A DNA stretch of 64,000 nucleotides, from the NCBI GenBank assembly GCA_037190845.1, contig JBBCJI010000003.1:248001-312000 (forward strand), read 5' to 3'. The translations under genes and the position numbers were made by a program. This document shows, piece by piece, positions 30,871 to 40,336 of the stretch. Below the pieces are notes generated by a model, which was given only the letters and a program-made list of their open reading frames with translations, searched no databases and had not been told where the DNA came from. Each line of letters starts with the position of its first letter. Within the stretch, counting starts at the first letter, position 1. The DNA comes from JBEBVQ01 sp037190845 (GTDB taxonomy: Bacteria > Bacteroidota > Bacteroidia > Chitinophagales > Chitinophagaceae).

Positions 30871-32835
30871 TTATTTAAAATCAGGCACTTCAAGTTCAAT
30901 ATATACAGAAGTCCCCTTATCACGTTCAGACCGGATAGAAGCAGTACCGTTATACACAGTTATACGTTCCCGGATATTCTTGATGCCCAGCCCTAACGGA
31001 TTTCCTTCAACATCAAATCCTTTACCATTATCTTCAACGGTCAGGGTAAACAGATCTCCGGACCGCTGAAGCTGCACAAAAGCGGTGGTTGCTGCCGCAT
31101 GTTTTAAAATATTCTGAACCAGCTCCTGTACGATACGGTATATGGTCAGACAAAAATGCGGATCAAGTCCGTCAAAGCTCCCCCTTGTCTGCACTGTGAT
31201 GTGCAGCCTTGTATCATGCCGGACGTACGAGCAGAACATCCGTATTGCCTCCTGCAGGTTATACCGGAGCAATACGTCCGGCATCAGGTTATGCGCTGTT
31301 TTACGCACTTCGTTACTTATCTCCCGGATAAGCGCCTGTACCTTCGGATAAGCGGTACTTTGAGGAACAGGAACATTTTCTTCCTTCATCGCGTTCAGGT
31401 TCAGCGTGGCTGCCGACAGCAACCCGCCTACTCCGTCGTGCAATTCCTTGGCGATACGGCTGCGTTCTTTCTCTTCTCCTTTCATCAGGGCTTTCAGTTC
31501 GTTAATCTCCTTTTGCTGCTCCATGACGTACATCTTACGTCTGGAGCCGCGGTACAGGCTCAGCAGCAATATCGAGACAGCAATGGCCACCAGCACGCCG
31601 CAGCATGACACTACGATCCATATATTCCGGTTGCGTACGCGGTCTTTCTGGATCAGCAACTGTTTTTCCTGCTCTGCGATCCGGTACTTTGCTTCCAGGT
31701 TATCAATAGCTTTATTCCGGGCTATATCATTCAGCTTTCCCAAAAGCGAAGCATATTTTACGTGATATTGATATGCCTGCATACCATCTCTGCCGGCAAA
31801 GAAAACGGTAGCCAGATGCTCATATAAATACGCAAGCACCCTGTTATCAGCATCTATCCGGTTAAAATGACGCAGCGAAGCGACGCCATACTCCTTTGCT
31901 CTGACAAGATCATTAAGCTGGTAATATGCCAGGCTTAATCCCCAGTTTGCATTACCCAGGTATATATGATCCTGGCTGTCAGAAAGCGCTATGGCATTAC
32001 GTGCATACAATATAGCCTGCTCCGGCTCCTGCCGGGCGATATGATAGTTGATCATGTTATAGTACGCATACCGCTGCATTCTTGTATTGCCGGTACGGAT
32101 ACCCGCAGTCAGTACTTTCTGCGCGTAGAAATACTGCTTTAGGGTATCCTTTATACTGCCATATACATTCGACAGTTCCACGTACACGCGGTACAAGCTG
32201 GAGCTGTCGTCATTTACCGATGTGGCAAGCTCTTCTGCCCGTTTCAGGTGGTACAAGGCTTCTTCATACCGGCTGATTGAGATCAGGGCCGCGCTTATAT
32301 CTCCAAGTACGCCGATCTGTGAAGATATTCTCCCCAAGCGGGTAAATTCGTCCAGCGCCTGCTGCAGGTGTAAAATAGCAGAGTCTCCATATCCCTTTTT
32401 GCTGTATGCAATACCCATATTTTTTTGCCATACGGCGGTGAGATGCGTACGTCTGTACACAGCATTTTTAGCATAAGGCTCTGCCGATTTTACCAGCTCA
32501 TAAAATGCATTGTTGTTTCCTTTTTCCATATAGCAATGCCCCAGCCCCATCAGGGCGCTGGCAATACCATCGGGGAAATGCTGCCTGATGCTCAGCATCC
32601 GTGCCTGCTCAAAAAATACGGCAGCGCTGTCGGGGCTGTCCAGTATCAGCTTATGTCCCTTCCGGATCAGCTTATATATGGAAGCCGTATCCCAGGGAGC
32701 AAAGCTCACGCTCCTTTCACCTTTGATATCTATACCCTGCTGCGCACGGGCACGCGCAAATGTGCCGGCAATAAGAAAGACGGCACACAGAAAACATATC
32801 AGGAATCTGACAGGCGCACAAACTATTGATCTCAT
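30871..32835 (-). CDS. TPR-containing sensor histidine kinase (HisKA_3 type)
   Basis: This 654-residue kinase has a signal-like N-terminus (MRSIVCAPVRFLICFLCAVF), a periplasmic TPR array (about residues 50-390), one membrane helix (about 403-425, IWIVVSCCGVLVAIAVSILL), a short coiled coil and a HisKA_3 dimerisation domain with the phospho-accepting His466 (RIAKELHDGVGG). A HATPase_c domain ends the protein (VEDNGKGFD, GLGIKNIRERI). It senses an unknown signal through the TPR region and phosphorylates the regulator encoded without a gap downstream. Confidence 0.9.
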   Translation of the reverse strand: MRSIVCAPVRFLICFLCAVFLIAGTFARARAQQGIDIKGERSVSFAPWDTASIYKLIRKGHKLILDSPDSAAVFFEQARMLSIRQHFPDGIASALMGLGHCYMEKGNNNAFYELVKSAEPYAKNAVYRRTHLTAVWQKNMGIAYSKKGYGDSAILHLQQALDEFTRLGRISSQIGVLGDISAALISISRYEEALYHLKRAEELATSVNDDSSSLYRVYVELSNVYGSIKDTLKQYFYAQKVLTAGIRTGNTRMQRYAYYNMINYHIARQEPEQAILYARNAIALSDSQDHIYLGNANWGLSLAYYQLNDLVRAKEYGVASLRHFNRIDADNRVLAYLYEHLATVFFAGRDGMQAYQYHVKYASLLGKLNDIARNKAIDNLEAKYRIAEQEKQLLIQKDRVRNRNIWIVVSCCGVLVAIAVSILLLSLYRGSRRKMYVMEQQKEINELKALMKGEEKERSRIAKELHDGVGGLLSAATLNLNAMKEENVPVPQSTAYPKVQALIREISNEVRKTAHNLMPDVLLRYNLQEAIRMFCSYVRHDTRLHITVQTRGSFDGLDPHFCLTIYRIVQELVQNILKHAAATTAFVQLQRSGDLFTLTVEDNGKGFDVEGNPLGLGIKNIRERITVYNGTASIRSERDKGTSVYIELEVPDFK

Positions 32836-33011
32836 GCTGTATCACCGGCTGGTGTATCGTAAAAGTATCACAAAAACGAATGTCACCGTACAGTAAATTC
32901 TGTATACAGGGGTGAATTAGGTAAACTTACCCTTGTTCAGATTTGGAGGGCCAAATAATATTGCAGTAGTCAAAGCAATCAACTGTTTTTAATCAATCAA
33001 CTGTTTATCCT

Positions 33012-36000
33012 ATGAACAATTCATTATTTAAAAAAATACTGGCGTGTACCGGTCTTGTCGTTCTGTTAAGCCCCGATGTGCATAGCCAGTTAACTACCGA
33101 ATGGGCCAGGGGGTGGGATGGGGTTCAGGTGAACGGCGGCGCCTGGTGCACCGGCACTTCCAACTGCTCCGGCGGTATCAGCACGAACATGCCCGCCGCA
33201 ACTGCCAAAATTCCGACGGCCAATGCCGTGGCCACCGATAAGGTAGGCAATGTATATACAGCCGGCAGCTTCAAGGGCACTACGGATTTTGATCCCGGGA
33301 CGGGCTTGGTAACACGCACCTCGAAACTGGCCACCAAGGATGCTTTTGTATCCAAGCTCGATGCCAACGGGGATTTCAAATGGGTAAGGGCATTCGGCAG
33401 TCCCAATAACACGAACACAAACGGGACTGATGAGGCATATGCTGTGACCGTCGCGGAATCGGGAAATGTATATGTGGTGGGCGAGTATTTTGGCGCCCTG
33501 CATTTTGAAAGCCAGAGTACGCCCCTTTTTACCGCCAGAGGTAGTGCCTCCGGAACCAACGTGTATGATGTATTTATTGCCAAGCTGGATTCCTTAGGTA
33601 ACCTGATATGGGCGCAAACTTTTGGAGGGGAAGGGACTATATCCTGGGGCAGAGCAGTGACCGTAGACGCAAATGAAAATGTATATGTAGGAGGACTCTT
33701 TTACACCACGTCTTATTATGGAGCAGGGCCTACAAGTGGTCTCCCGACTCTTACTGCCTATGCTACGGCTCCGGGTACGGATGCCTATATCCTGAAGCTG
33801 GATAAGGACGGTAATTTTATATGGTCCAGAAACTGGGGAAGCAGCGGGCAGATCATGCAGGCACACTCATTTTCTATTGATCCGGCAGGGTATCTTCTGG
33901 TTTCGGGATTGTTCAGAGGAAATAATATCGAATTTAATACAACGGGATCCGGAAGCAGCACGCAACTGACATCCGATCCCATCGCATCGGCTGTTCCCTT
34001 TGTGGCAAAATATACGCTCAACGGCGATTTTGTCTGGGCAAAACATTTTCAATGGCTCAACGGCGGGATCGGGGGTTACAGCCCGTTTCCGGCCAAAATT
34101 TCCACTGATCCTGCCGGGAATGTTTTTGTGGGGGGACAGGTATGCGGCACTTATGATTTTGATCCCGGAACCGGTACCTATTATCTCGGAAACATAGGAA
34201 CAGGCTCCAATCCCGGATCTCCATTCATCTGCAAGCTGGACGCCTCAGGGGGATTTCTCTGGGCGAAAGTGTTTGGCACGAGCAACTCCAACGTCCGTAA
34301 TATTAAAACAGATGCAGCAGGCAATGTGGTAGTCACAGGCGATTTCACCGGTACTGGCATATTTGATACGATGCAATCAGTTCCTGTCAGCTTTACATCC
34401 AATGCCAATGATATATACTTGTCAAAATTTCATGCAAACGGCTCACTGATATGGGCCAAGCAGATCGGCTCGGCAGGTGTGGATTGGCCCAAAGGTCTGA
34501 CCATCAGCGAGGACGGATATATCCATATTGTCGGTGAATTTGTAGGCAGCACAGACTTTGATCCGGATGCCGCAAGCGGAGGCGTTCATGTCCTGGCCAC
34601 GAGCGCTACCACCGATTATGATGGCTTTGCCGCCAAATATTGGGACTGTAATTCCGTAGGTGCAGGTGGTACGGTCGGCCCAATCACGGGTCCGGACTCG
34701 ATCTGTGCCGGCACATCTAATACCTACAGCATCCCGGCTATAGGAAGTGCGTTGTCATACACCTGGACCTTGCCCTCAGGATGGACGGGTAGCAGCACTA
34801 CCAACAGCATTACGGTCACCTCTACGGGGCCAGGCACGATCAGTGTACGGGCTAATGGCGAGTGCGATTCGATCACAGTATCACTTCCGGTGATTGTACG
34901 GACTGTGGGTACTGTTAGCGCGGTCACAGGGCCGGATTCGATCTGTGCAGGGAGCATCAATACCTATACAGTGCCGCCTGTAGCAGGCGCACTATCGTAC
35001 ACCTGGAATCTGCCTCCGGGCTGGGCAGGTGTTTCCAACGGCAACAGCTATACGGCCATCACCCCGGGTCCGGGCGCGATCAGCGTACGGGTCAATGGCT
35101 TGTGCGACTCTGCTACATCTCAGCCCTTCCAGGTGGTCTTACGGACAGTAGGTACACCCGGTGCGATCACAGGACCGGATTCAGTGTGTCCCGGTGGCAC
35201 GCATACCTATTCCATACTCCCGGTTCATGGTGCACAAAGCTACACCTGGGAACTGCCTAACGGATGGACCGGCAACAGCGCTACCAACAACATTACGGTC
35301 ACTTCCGGCGAACCCGGCATAATCAGCGTTAAAGCATATGGTGTTTGTGGTGACTCAAGCAGCGTACAGACATTCCAGGTGGAGAAAGAATATGTAAACG
35401 CAGTAACAGCTATCACCGGCCCGGACTCTGTATGCCCCGGCAATACCTATACCTATTATGCGGATCCGGCCTATAATGCCGTAAGCTACACATGGATGCT
35501 GCCTAACGGATGGACAGGCGCCAGCACTGCCGACACTATTGAGGTGATTGCCGGCGAACCGGGTGCGATCAGCGTAATAGCCAACGGATCGTGTGATACA
35601 AGCGCAGCACAGACGACCGAGGTGAAATGGCTGAAATACGGCGACATCATCATTACCGTAGACGGCTATACGTTAGGCACAGCCGACAATACTTACGAAA
35701 GCTGGCAATGGTACCGGAATGACACACTGCTTCCCGGCGCTACACAGTCCACCTATACCGTTACGGACAATGGAGATTATACTGTGGTGGTCACCAGGAG
35801 CGGATGCCCCGATACATCCGGCATATACCCGGTCAACAATGTGAGCGTATCTAAAGTGAACGGACAGCAGTATGATATCCAGGTGTACCCCAACCCGGTC
35901 ACCAACGAACTGTTCATTAACAGCCCCGTTGCAGTAAACCTGGCATTATGTGCCATGGACGGCCGCGAGTTGATATCGGTGAAAAATGCGGTAAAGATCT

Positions 36001-36092
36001 CTGTGGGCGACCTTCCGCAAGGCATTTACCTGCTGCGTCTTTCTGACCATGAAGGGAAGCTGCTGAAAACAGAGCGGGTGACAAAAAGATAA
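33012..36092 (+). CDS. Large secreted repeat protein with SBBP and PKD-like repeats and T9SS tail
   Basis: This 1026-residue protein has a signal peptide (MNNSLFKKILACTGLVVLLSPDVHS). Residues about 60-550 hold beta-propeller-type SBBP repeats (recurring DKVGNVYTAGSF, DPGT, AFVSKLDANGDFKWV patterns). Residues about 555-870 contain four near-identical units opening with (I/V)TGPDS(I/V)C(A/P)G. An Ig-like segment follows (SWQWYRNDTLLPGATQSTYTV), and the protein closes with a type A sorting domain (VYPNPVTNELFINSP ... PQGIYLLRLSDHEGKLL). It is likely a long surface adhesin-like protein; no enzyme motif is seen. Divergent from the sensor kinase across a 176-bp spacer. Confidence 0.85.
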   Translation: MNNSLFKKILACTGLVVLLSPDVHSQLTTEWARGWDGVQVNGGAWCTGTSNCSGGISTNMPAATAKIPTANAVATDKVGNVYTAGSFKGTTDFDPGTGLVTRTSKLATKDAFVSKLDANGDFKWVRAFGSPNNTNTNGTDEAYAVTVAESGNVYVVGEYFGALHFESQSTPLFTARGSASGTNVYDVFIAKLDSLGNLIWAQTFGGEGTISWGRAVTVDANENVYVGGLFYTTSYYGAGPTSGLPTLTAYATAPGTDAYILKLDKDGNFIWSRNWGSSGQIMQAHSFSIDPAGYLLVSGLFRGNNIEFNTTGSGSSTQLTSDPIASAVPFVAKYTLNGDFVWAKHFQWLNGGIGGYSPFPAKISTDPAGNVFVGGQVCGTYDFDPGTGTYYLGNIGTGSNPGSPFICKLDASGGFLWAKVFGTSNSNVRNIKTDAAGNVVVTGDFTGTGIFDTMQSVPVSFTSNANDIYLSKFHANGSLIWAKQIGSAGVDWPKGLTISEDGYIHIVGEFVGSTDFDPDAASGGVHVLATSATTDYDGFAAKYWDCNSVGAGGTVGPITGPDSICAGTSNTYSIPAIGSALSYTWTLPSGWTGSSTTNSITVTSTGPGTISVRANGECDSITVSLPVIVRTVGTVSAVTGPDSICAGSINTYTVPPVAGALSYTWNLPPGWAGVSNGNSYTAITPGPGAISVRVNGLCDSATSQPFQVVLRTVGTPGAITGPDSVCPGGTHTYSILPVHGAQSYTWELPNGWTGNSATNNITVTSGEPGIISVKAYGVCGDSSSVQTFQVEKEYVNAVTAITGPDSVCPGNTYTYYADPAYNAVSYTWMLPNGWTGASTADTIEVIAGEPGAISVIANGSCDTSAAQTTEVKWLKYGDIIITVDGYTLGTADNTYESWQWYRNDTLLPGATQSTYTVTDNGDYTVVVTRSGCPDTSGIYPVNNVSVSKVNGQQYDIQVYPNPVTNELFINSPVAVNLALCAMDGRELISVKNAVKISVGDLPQGIYLLRLSDHEGKLLKTERVTKR
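34675..35630 (+). repeat. Four tandem ~242-bp coding repeats
   Basis: The unit encoding xITGPDS(I/V)C(A/P)G ... YTWxLPxGWTG ... G(A/I)ISV starts near 34683, 34923, 35165 and 35411, at intervals of 240-246 bp. Each unit is an Ig/PKD-like domain of about 80 residues in the secreted protein at 33012-36092. The high similarity makes copy number prone to change by recombination. Confidence 0.75.
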
Positions 36093-36136
36093 ACAGTATG
36101 GATTGATCCATGCCTGTATTTTGTATAAAACACGCC

Positions 36137-36168
36137 ATGGCGTCCGGGCTCCTGACCCCGGGCGCCAT
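36137..36168. terminator. Possible terminator hairpin between the two large secreted-protein genes
   Basis: A 12-bp stem (ATGGCGTCCGGG against CCCGGGCGCCAT, one mismatch) with an 8-base loop lies 45 bp after the stop at 36092. There is no T run, so it may attenuate rather than stop transcription. Confidence 0.4.
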
Positions 36169-36242
36169 CGTGCGCTATATTGATCTCCGGTTATGTTCCT
36201 GATCAGGATTAATCAGGTGATGACCACACTAAAGAATGATTT

Positions 36243-39200
36243 ATGAATATAAAGCATAGTATGCCTGTAAAGAAAAAGAAGTGTGCATACCGGTTTCTGG
36301 CAAGTACTGTATTGATATTATGTACATTACAGTCACAGGGATATGGCCCGGGGAATAACGCGATACCAGCATTACCCGACAAAGAAGGGTGGATTGATTT
36401 TGTAGAAAACAAAGGGCAGTGGGAAACAAATATCCGCTATAAGGCATTGCTGCCCTCCGGCGCGCTGTTCCTTACCGATAGCGGATTTGTATATCATTTT
36501 ATCAGCGAAGAAGACTGCAGCAGCCTGGCAGAAGCTTCCTGCAATCATAATACCGGCATGGACAGGTATCACCATCTGGAACAAACGATGCTGCGACATC
36601 ATGCGTATAAAGTTTATTTCACCGGCGCAGCCGGATCCAGTACATTCAATACCGGAATAAAACGTAACTATTACCACAATTATTTTCTGGGAAACGATCC
36701 GGAAAAATGGTCTGGAAATACGGGTGTCTTCGGAAAAATAATACAGCAGCAAATATATCCCGGCGTGGACATGGCCATATACAGCCGGGAGAATAAGCTG
36801 AAGTATGATTTTATAATTGCACCGGGCGCCGATCCCGGAAAGATCACGCTTGAATTTGAAGGAGTGCATCCGGAGATCACGCAGGAAGGTGATCTCCGGA
36901 TACGCACTTCGGTAAACGAAGTGATCGAAGAACGCCCCTATGCGTATCAGGAAATAAACGGGAAAGCAAAACAGATACCCTGTATTTATGTCATGGACGG
37001 CAACCGGCTGCGGTTTTACTTTCCTGAGGGGTACAACAGCAGCTATCCACTCGTTATTGATCCTACGCTTGTTTTTGCTACCTACAGCGGCAGCACGGGC
37101 CGCGATAAGCTGGCACACGCTACCACGTACGATAAGTCCGGCAATCTTTATGCTGGTGCTGTTGAGGCAACTGTATTGGGCATCGGCGGCTGGCCGGTAA
37201 CGACCGGGGCATTCCAGACAGCCTCACAAGGCTATAAAACGGTAGGCATCAATAAATACAATGCTTCCGGATCTCAACTGCTGTATGCAACCTACTATGG
37301 CGGCAATGAAATGGACGAGGTCAATGCCATGCTGGTCAATGACAACGACGAGCTGATTATTCTCGGGAGTACCAATTCCACTAATCTGCCCGTAACACCC
37401 GGTTGCTTCTCAAATACTCTCACTACCGGTACCAGCACCAGTCTTTACCTCGCCCGGTTCAACAGTACGGGGTCGGTATTGCTCGGGGCTACATACATCG
37501 GAAACGGCGGATATTATGAAGCACGCAGGGTTTGTCTTAATCCTGCGGCTGTTTCTGAAAATGATGTGTATATACCCAATTCTTCAGAACTTGCGCTGGA
37601 TAAAGACGGGCATATATGGGTGGCTGCCAGCACACTTTCCGCCGCCTTTCCTGTAACGCCCAACGCTTTTCAATCTTCATTGAAAGGGATAAGTGATGTG
37701 GTCGTCTTCCGGATGTCGCAGGATTGCCGCACACTCATGTACAGTACATACCTCGGCGGAGCCAGCGCTGAATCAGCTTTTAGCATTGACATCAACAGCA
37801 AGGGTGAAGTCGTGATATGCGGGGCAACAAAAAGCACTGATTTCCCTACTACATCCGGCGTGCTGCACAGTACCTTCCGTGGGGGGAATGTAGACGGTTT
37901 TGTCACAATTATCAATCCTGTAAACGGACAATTGATCAAATCCACCTTCATTGGTACAGATAAACTGGACGCCGCTTTGCGCCTCAGATTAGACAAGGAC
38001 GACAACATCTACATCATGGGACAAACTTTTGGCAGCTATCCCATATCCTCCGGGACTTTCAATATACCGAACGGCGATGTGTTTATTGACAAACTCACAC
38101 CCGATCTGAGCGCTTCCCTGACCGCTATACGGATCGGTAATGCTCAAAACCATTCAATTCACTACAAACCTGCAGCTTTCCTTATTGACCTTTGTGACAA
38201 TGTATACGTAGCCGGCCTTGGCGCTGGTACCGACAGGTTACCCCTTACACCGGATGCATATGACACTGCACAAAAATCTTTCTGGTTTGCCATACTCTCA
38301 TCCGGTTTCCGGAATCTTGAATATGCTTCCTATTTCGGATCAAAAGGGGATGACCATGCCCACGACGGCGTACAGCGGCTCGACCCTGAAGGAATACTTT
38401 ATTATACCATCTGTGGGAATGCTTCCAACTTCCCCACTACACCCGGAGTGGTTTTTCCCGCTAAGAGAAATACCGGCGTGGACAATTTCAGCTTTAAATT
38501 CAATTTCGGAAAATCCAAACCGACTGCCGGTTTCGGACTGGCAGCGGGTTATTATGATACCGGTTGTGTGCCACACCCCATACAGATTGCCAACACCTCA
38601 ACACGCGCTGCTTCCTATACCTGGGATTTCGGAGACGGATCCCCTCACGCTACGGGACAGGCGCCACCCATACACACCTATACAACTCCCGGCACATACA
38701 CGATTACACTATATGCACATAATGACACCACCTGCATCAAAGACGATACGGCCTATATGATAGTGACGGTACTGAACGCGCCCGTTCCGCAGATCAGCAC
38801 AGACGATTACCTGGTCTGTACGGCAACGGACAGTCTCCGTATCCGGGTTAATATACACAGCTCCGGTACAAATCCTTATACAATCAAATGGACGCCTGCA
38901 AGTGGTATCTCAGGCACCGATAACACTCCGGAAATTCTGGTGGGTCCAGCTGTCCGCAATGTCTATTATGTAGCGGTATCAGATTCACTGGCGCATTGCA
39001 GGATGAGCATAACGGCAAGGGACACAGTTTACATTGATTATGCCCCCCGTTCACTAACATTACCGCACAAAGACACGGCAACATGTAAAGGACAGCAGAT
39101 TCGGATCCTCGCTCAGGGCACTCCCGGGTACACATATAGATGGTCTCCCGGAACGGGTATCAGTGACAGTACATCGCTCAGTCCCGTTATAACGGCAGAT

Positions 39201-40256
39201 GAATCTCGGATATATACGCTGACCGGCTCTTACCCGGGATGTCCTGACACTTCTGTCATGCTACAACTCGATGCACAACCTTCTCCTATTGTATCGCTGG
39301 GCCGTGATACAACGGTTTGCTTTGGCTCGGTGATCACCTTATCCGGACAGGTAAGCCCTGCACGTACCGACTACATCTATCAATGGCTGCCTGTTATCCC
39401 TCAACTGCAGCCCGTGTCTGAAACAGAAGCCGTGCTCACAGCCGACGTTACACGCTGGTACCGGTTACAGGCGCAAACACCTGCAGGCTGTACCGGTACA
39501 GACAGTATACTTGTAACTGTACATCCGCAGCATTTTGGTTCCGCTATCCCTGATACCGGATTCTGTCTGCCCGACAGCATACGCCTGTGGGCGGAAGGCG
39601 GCATGTCCTATCTGTGGATACCTGCCGAAGGCCTCAGCAGCGACACAATCGCCGGGCCGCTTGCCCGGCCGGAACGTAGCACGCTTTATTCCGTGGTCAT
39701 TACCAACGAATCCGGGTGCGCCGATACACTGCACACAACGGTCACTGCATATCCCCAGGCAATCATCTCCGGACTACCCGATACGATCCACCTGTATCAT
39801 GGAGAACAAAAACAGATCACACACAACAGCAATGGCATCTATTTCCTATGGACTCCGGCAACCAATCTCAGTGACCCGTCCAATCCTATGCCCTGGGTAT
39901 CATCAGGTTCTTCAAGCCGGTATATTGTTTACGCAACAACAGCAGATGGTTGCGTAACAAAAGATTCACTGGAGGTGATTACACATTGCGGCGTTATGAA
40001 ATTTCCCAATGCCTTTACCCCCGGTTCCGGAACTACCTTCAGACCTGTATATAACGGGATCATCAATCTCAGAAATCTGGCCGTCTTCAACCGGTGGGGG
40101 GAATGTATATTTACAACAACAGACCTGCGTACAGGATGGGATGGTACACATAACGGAACTCCTCAGCCCACCGGCGTATATATTTACATTGCAGAGGCAG
40201 AAAGTGAATGCGGAGAACGGCTATTGAAACAGGGAAACGTGACACTCCTGCGATAA
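36243..40256 (+). CDS. Very large secreted protein: DUF7948-like, SBBP repeats, PKD domain, type B T9SS tail
   Basis: This 1337-residue protein has an N-terminal signal (membrane stretch at about residues 16-34). A domain opening with FVENKGQWETNIRYKA (about 53-270) matches the N-terminal domain of many Bacteroidota surface proteins. SBBP-type repeats follow (about 280-760), then a clear PKD domain (YTWDFGDGSPH ... HTYTTPGTYTITLYAHN, about 800-840) and further Ig-like parts. The last 85 residues are a gliding-motility-associated C-terminal domain (FPNAFTPGSG ... VFNRWGECIF ... GWDGTHNGTPQPTGVYIY), which directs type B secretion by T9SS. ATG 36243 or ATG 36261 could be the start. Confidence 0.85.
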   Translation: MNIKHSMPVKKKKCAYRFLASTVLILCTLQSQGYGPGNNAIPALPDKEGWIDFVENKGQWETNIRYKALLPSGALFLTDSGFVYHFISEEDCSSLAEASCNHNTGMDRYHHLEQTMLRHHAYKVYFTGAAGSSTFNTGIKRNYYHNYFLGNDPEKWSGNTGVFGKIIQQQIYPGVDMAIYSRENKLKYDFIIAPGADPGKITLEFEGVHPEITQEGDLRIRTSVNEVIEERPYAYQEINGKAKQIPCIYVMDGNRLRFYFPEGYNSSYPLVIDPTLVFATYSGSTGRDKLAHATTYDKSGNLYAGAVEATVLGIGGWPVTTGAFQTASQGYKTVGINKYNASGSQLLYATYYGGNEMDEVNAMLVNDNDELIILGSTNSTNLPVTPGCFSNTLTTGTSTSLYLARFNSTGSVLLGATYIGNGGYYEARRVCLNPAAVSENDVYIPNSSELALDKDGHIWVAASTLSAAFPVTPNAFQSSLKGISDVVVFRMSQDCRTLMYSTYLGGASAESAFSIDINSKGEVVICGATKSTDFPTTSGVLHSTFRGGNVDGFVTIINPVNGQLIKSTFIGTDKLDAALRLRLDKDDNIYIMGQTFGSYPISSGTFNIPNGDVFIDKLTPDLSASLTAIRIGNAQNHSIHYKPAAFLIDLCDNVYVAGLGAGTDRLPLTPDAYDTAQKSFWFAILSSGFRNLEYASYFGSKGDDHAHDGVQRLDPEGILYYTICGNASNFPTTPGVVFPAKRNTGVDNFSFKFNFGKSKPTAGFGLAAGYYDTGCVPHPIQIANTSTRAASYTWDFGDGSPHATGQAPPIHTYTTPGTYTITLYAHNDTTCIKDDTAYMIVTVLNAPVPQISTDDYLVCTATDSLRIRVNIHSSGTNPYTIKWTPASGISGTDNTPEILVGPAVRNVYYVAVSDSLAHCRMSITARDTVYIDYAPRSLTLPHKDTATCKGQQIRILAQGTPGYTYRWSPGTGISDSTSLSPVITADESRIYTLTGSYPGCPDTSVMLQLDAQPSPIVSLGRDTTVCFGSVITLSGQVSPARTDYIYQWLPVIPQLQPVSETEAVLTADVTRWYRLQAQTPAGCTGTDSILVTVHPQHFGSAIPDTGFCLPDSIRLWAEGGMSYLWIPAEGLSSDTIAGPLARPERSTLYSVVITNESGCADTLHTTVTAYPQAIISGLPDTIHLYHGEQKQITHNSNGIYFLWTPATNLSDPSNPMPWVSSGSSSRYIVYATTADGCVTKDSLEVITHCGVMKFPNAFTPGSGTTFRPVYNGIINLRNLAVFNRWGECIFTTTDLRTGWDGTHNGTPQPTGVYIYIAEAESECGERLLKQGNVTLLR

Positions 40257-40314
40257 CCTCCATCTGCATCAACAATAGACGGCCTATGACACCGGGCAGA
40301 TAAAGAAAGAAGTA

Positions 40315-40322
40315 TATCTTTG
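40315..40322 (+). promoter_or_regulatory. -7 box TATCTTTG for the polytopic membrane protein gene
   Basis: TATCTTTG ends 14 bases before the ATG at 40337, giving a leader of about 7-10 nt. This suggests the gene is transcribed apart from the large secreted protein upstream. Confidence 0.5.
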
Positions 40323-40336
40323 GCTGCTATACGGAA

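Noticed and set aside
34675..35630. Regular repeats that might suggest a CRISPR array
   Set aside because: Units are 240 bp, coding and in frame; there are no short repeats with spacers and no cas genes.
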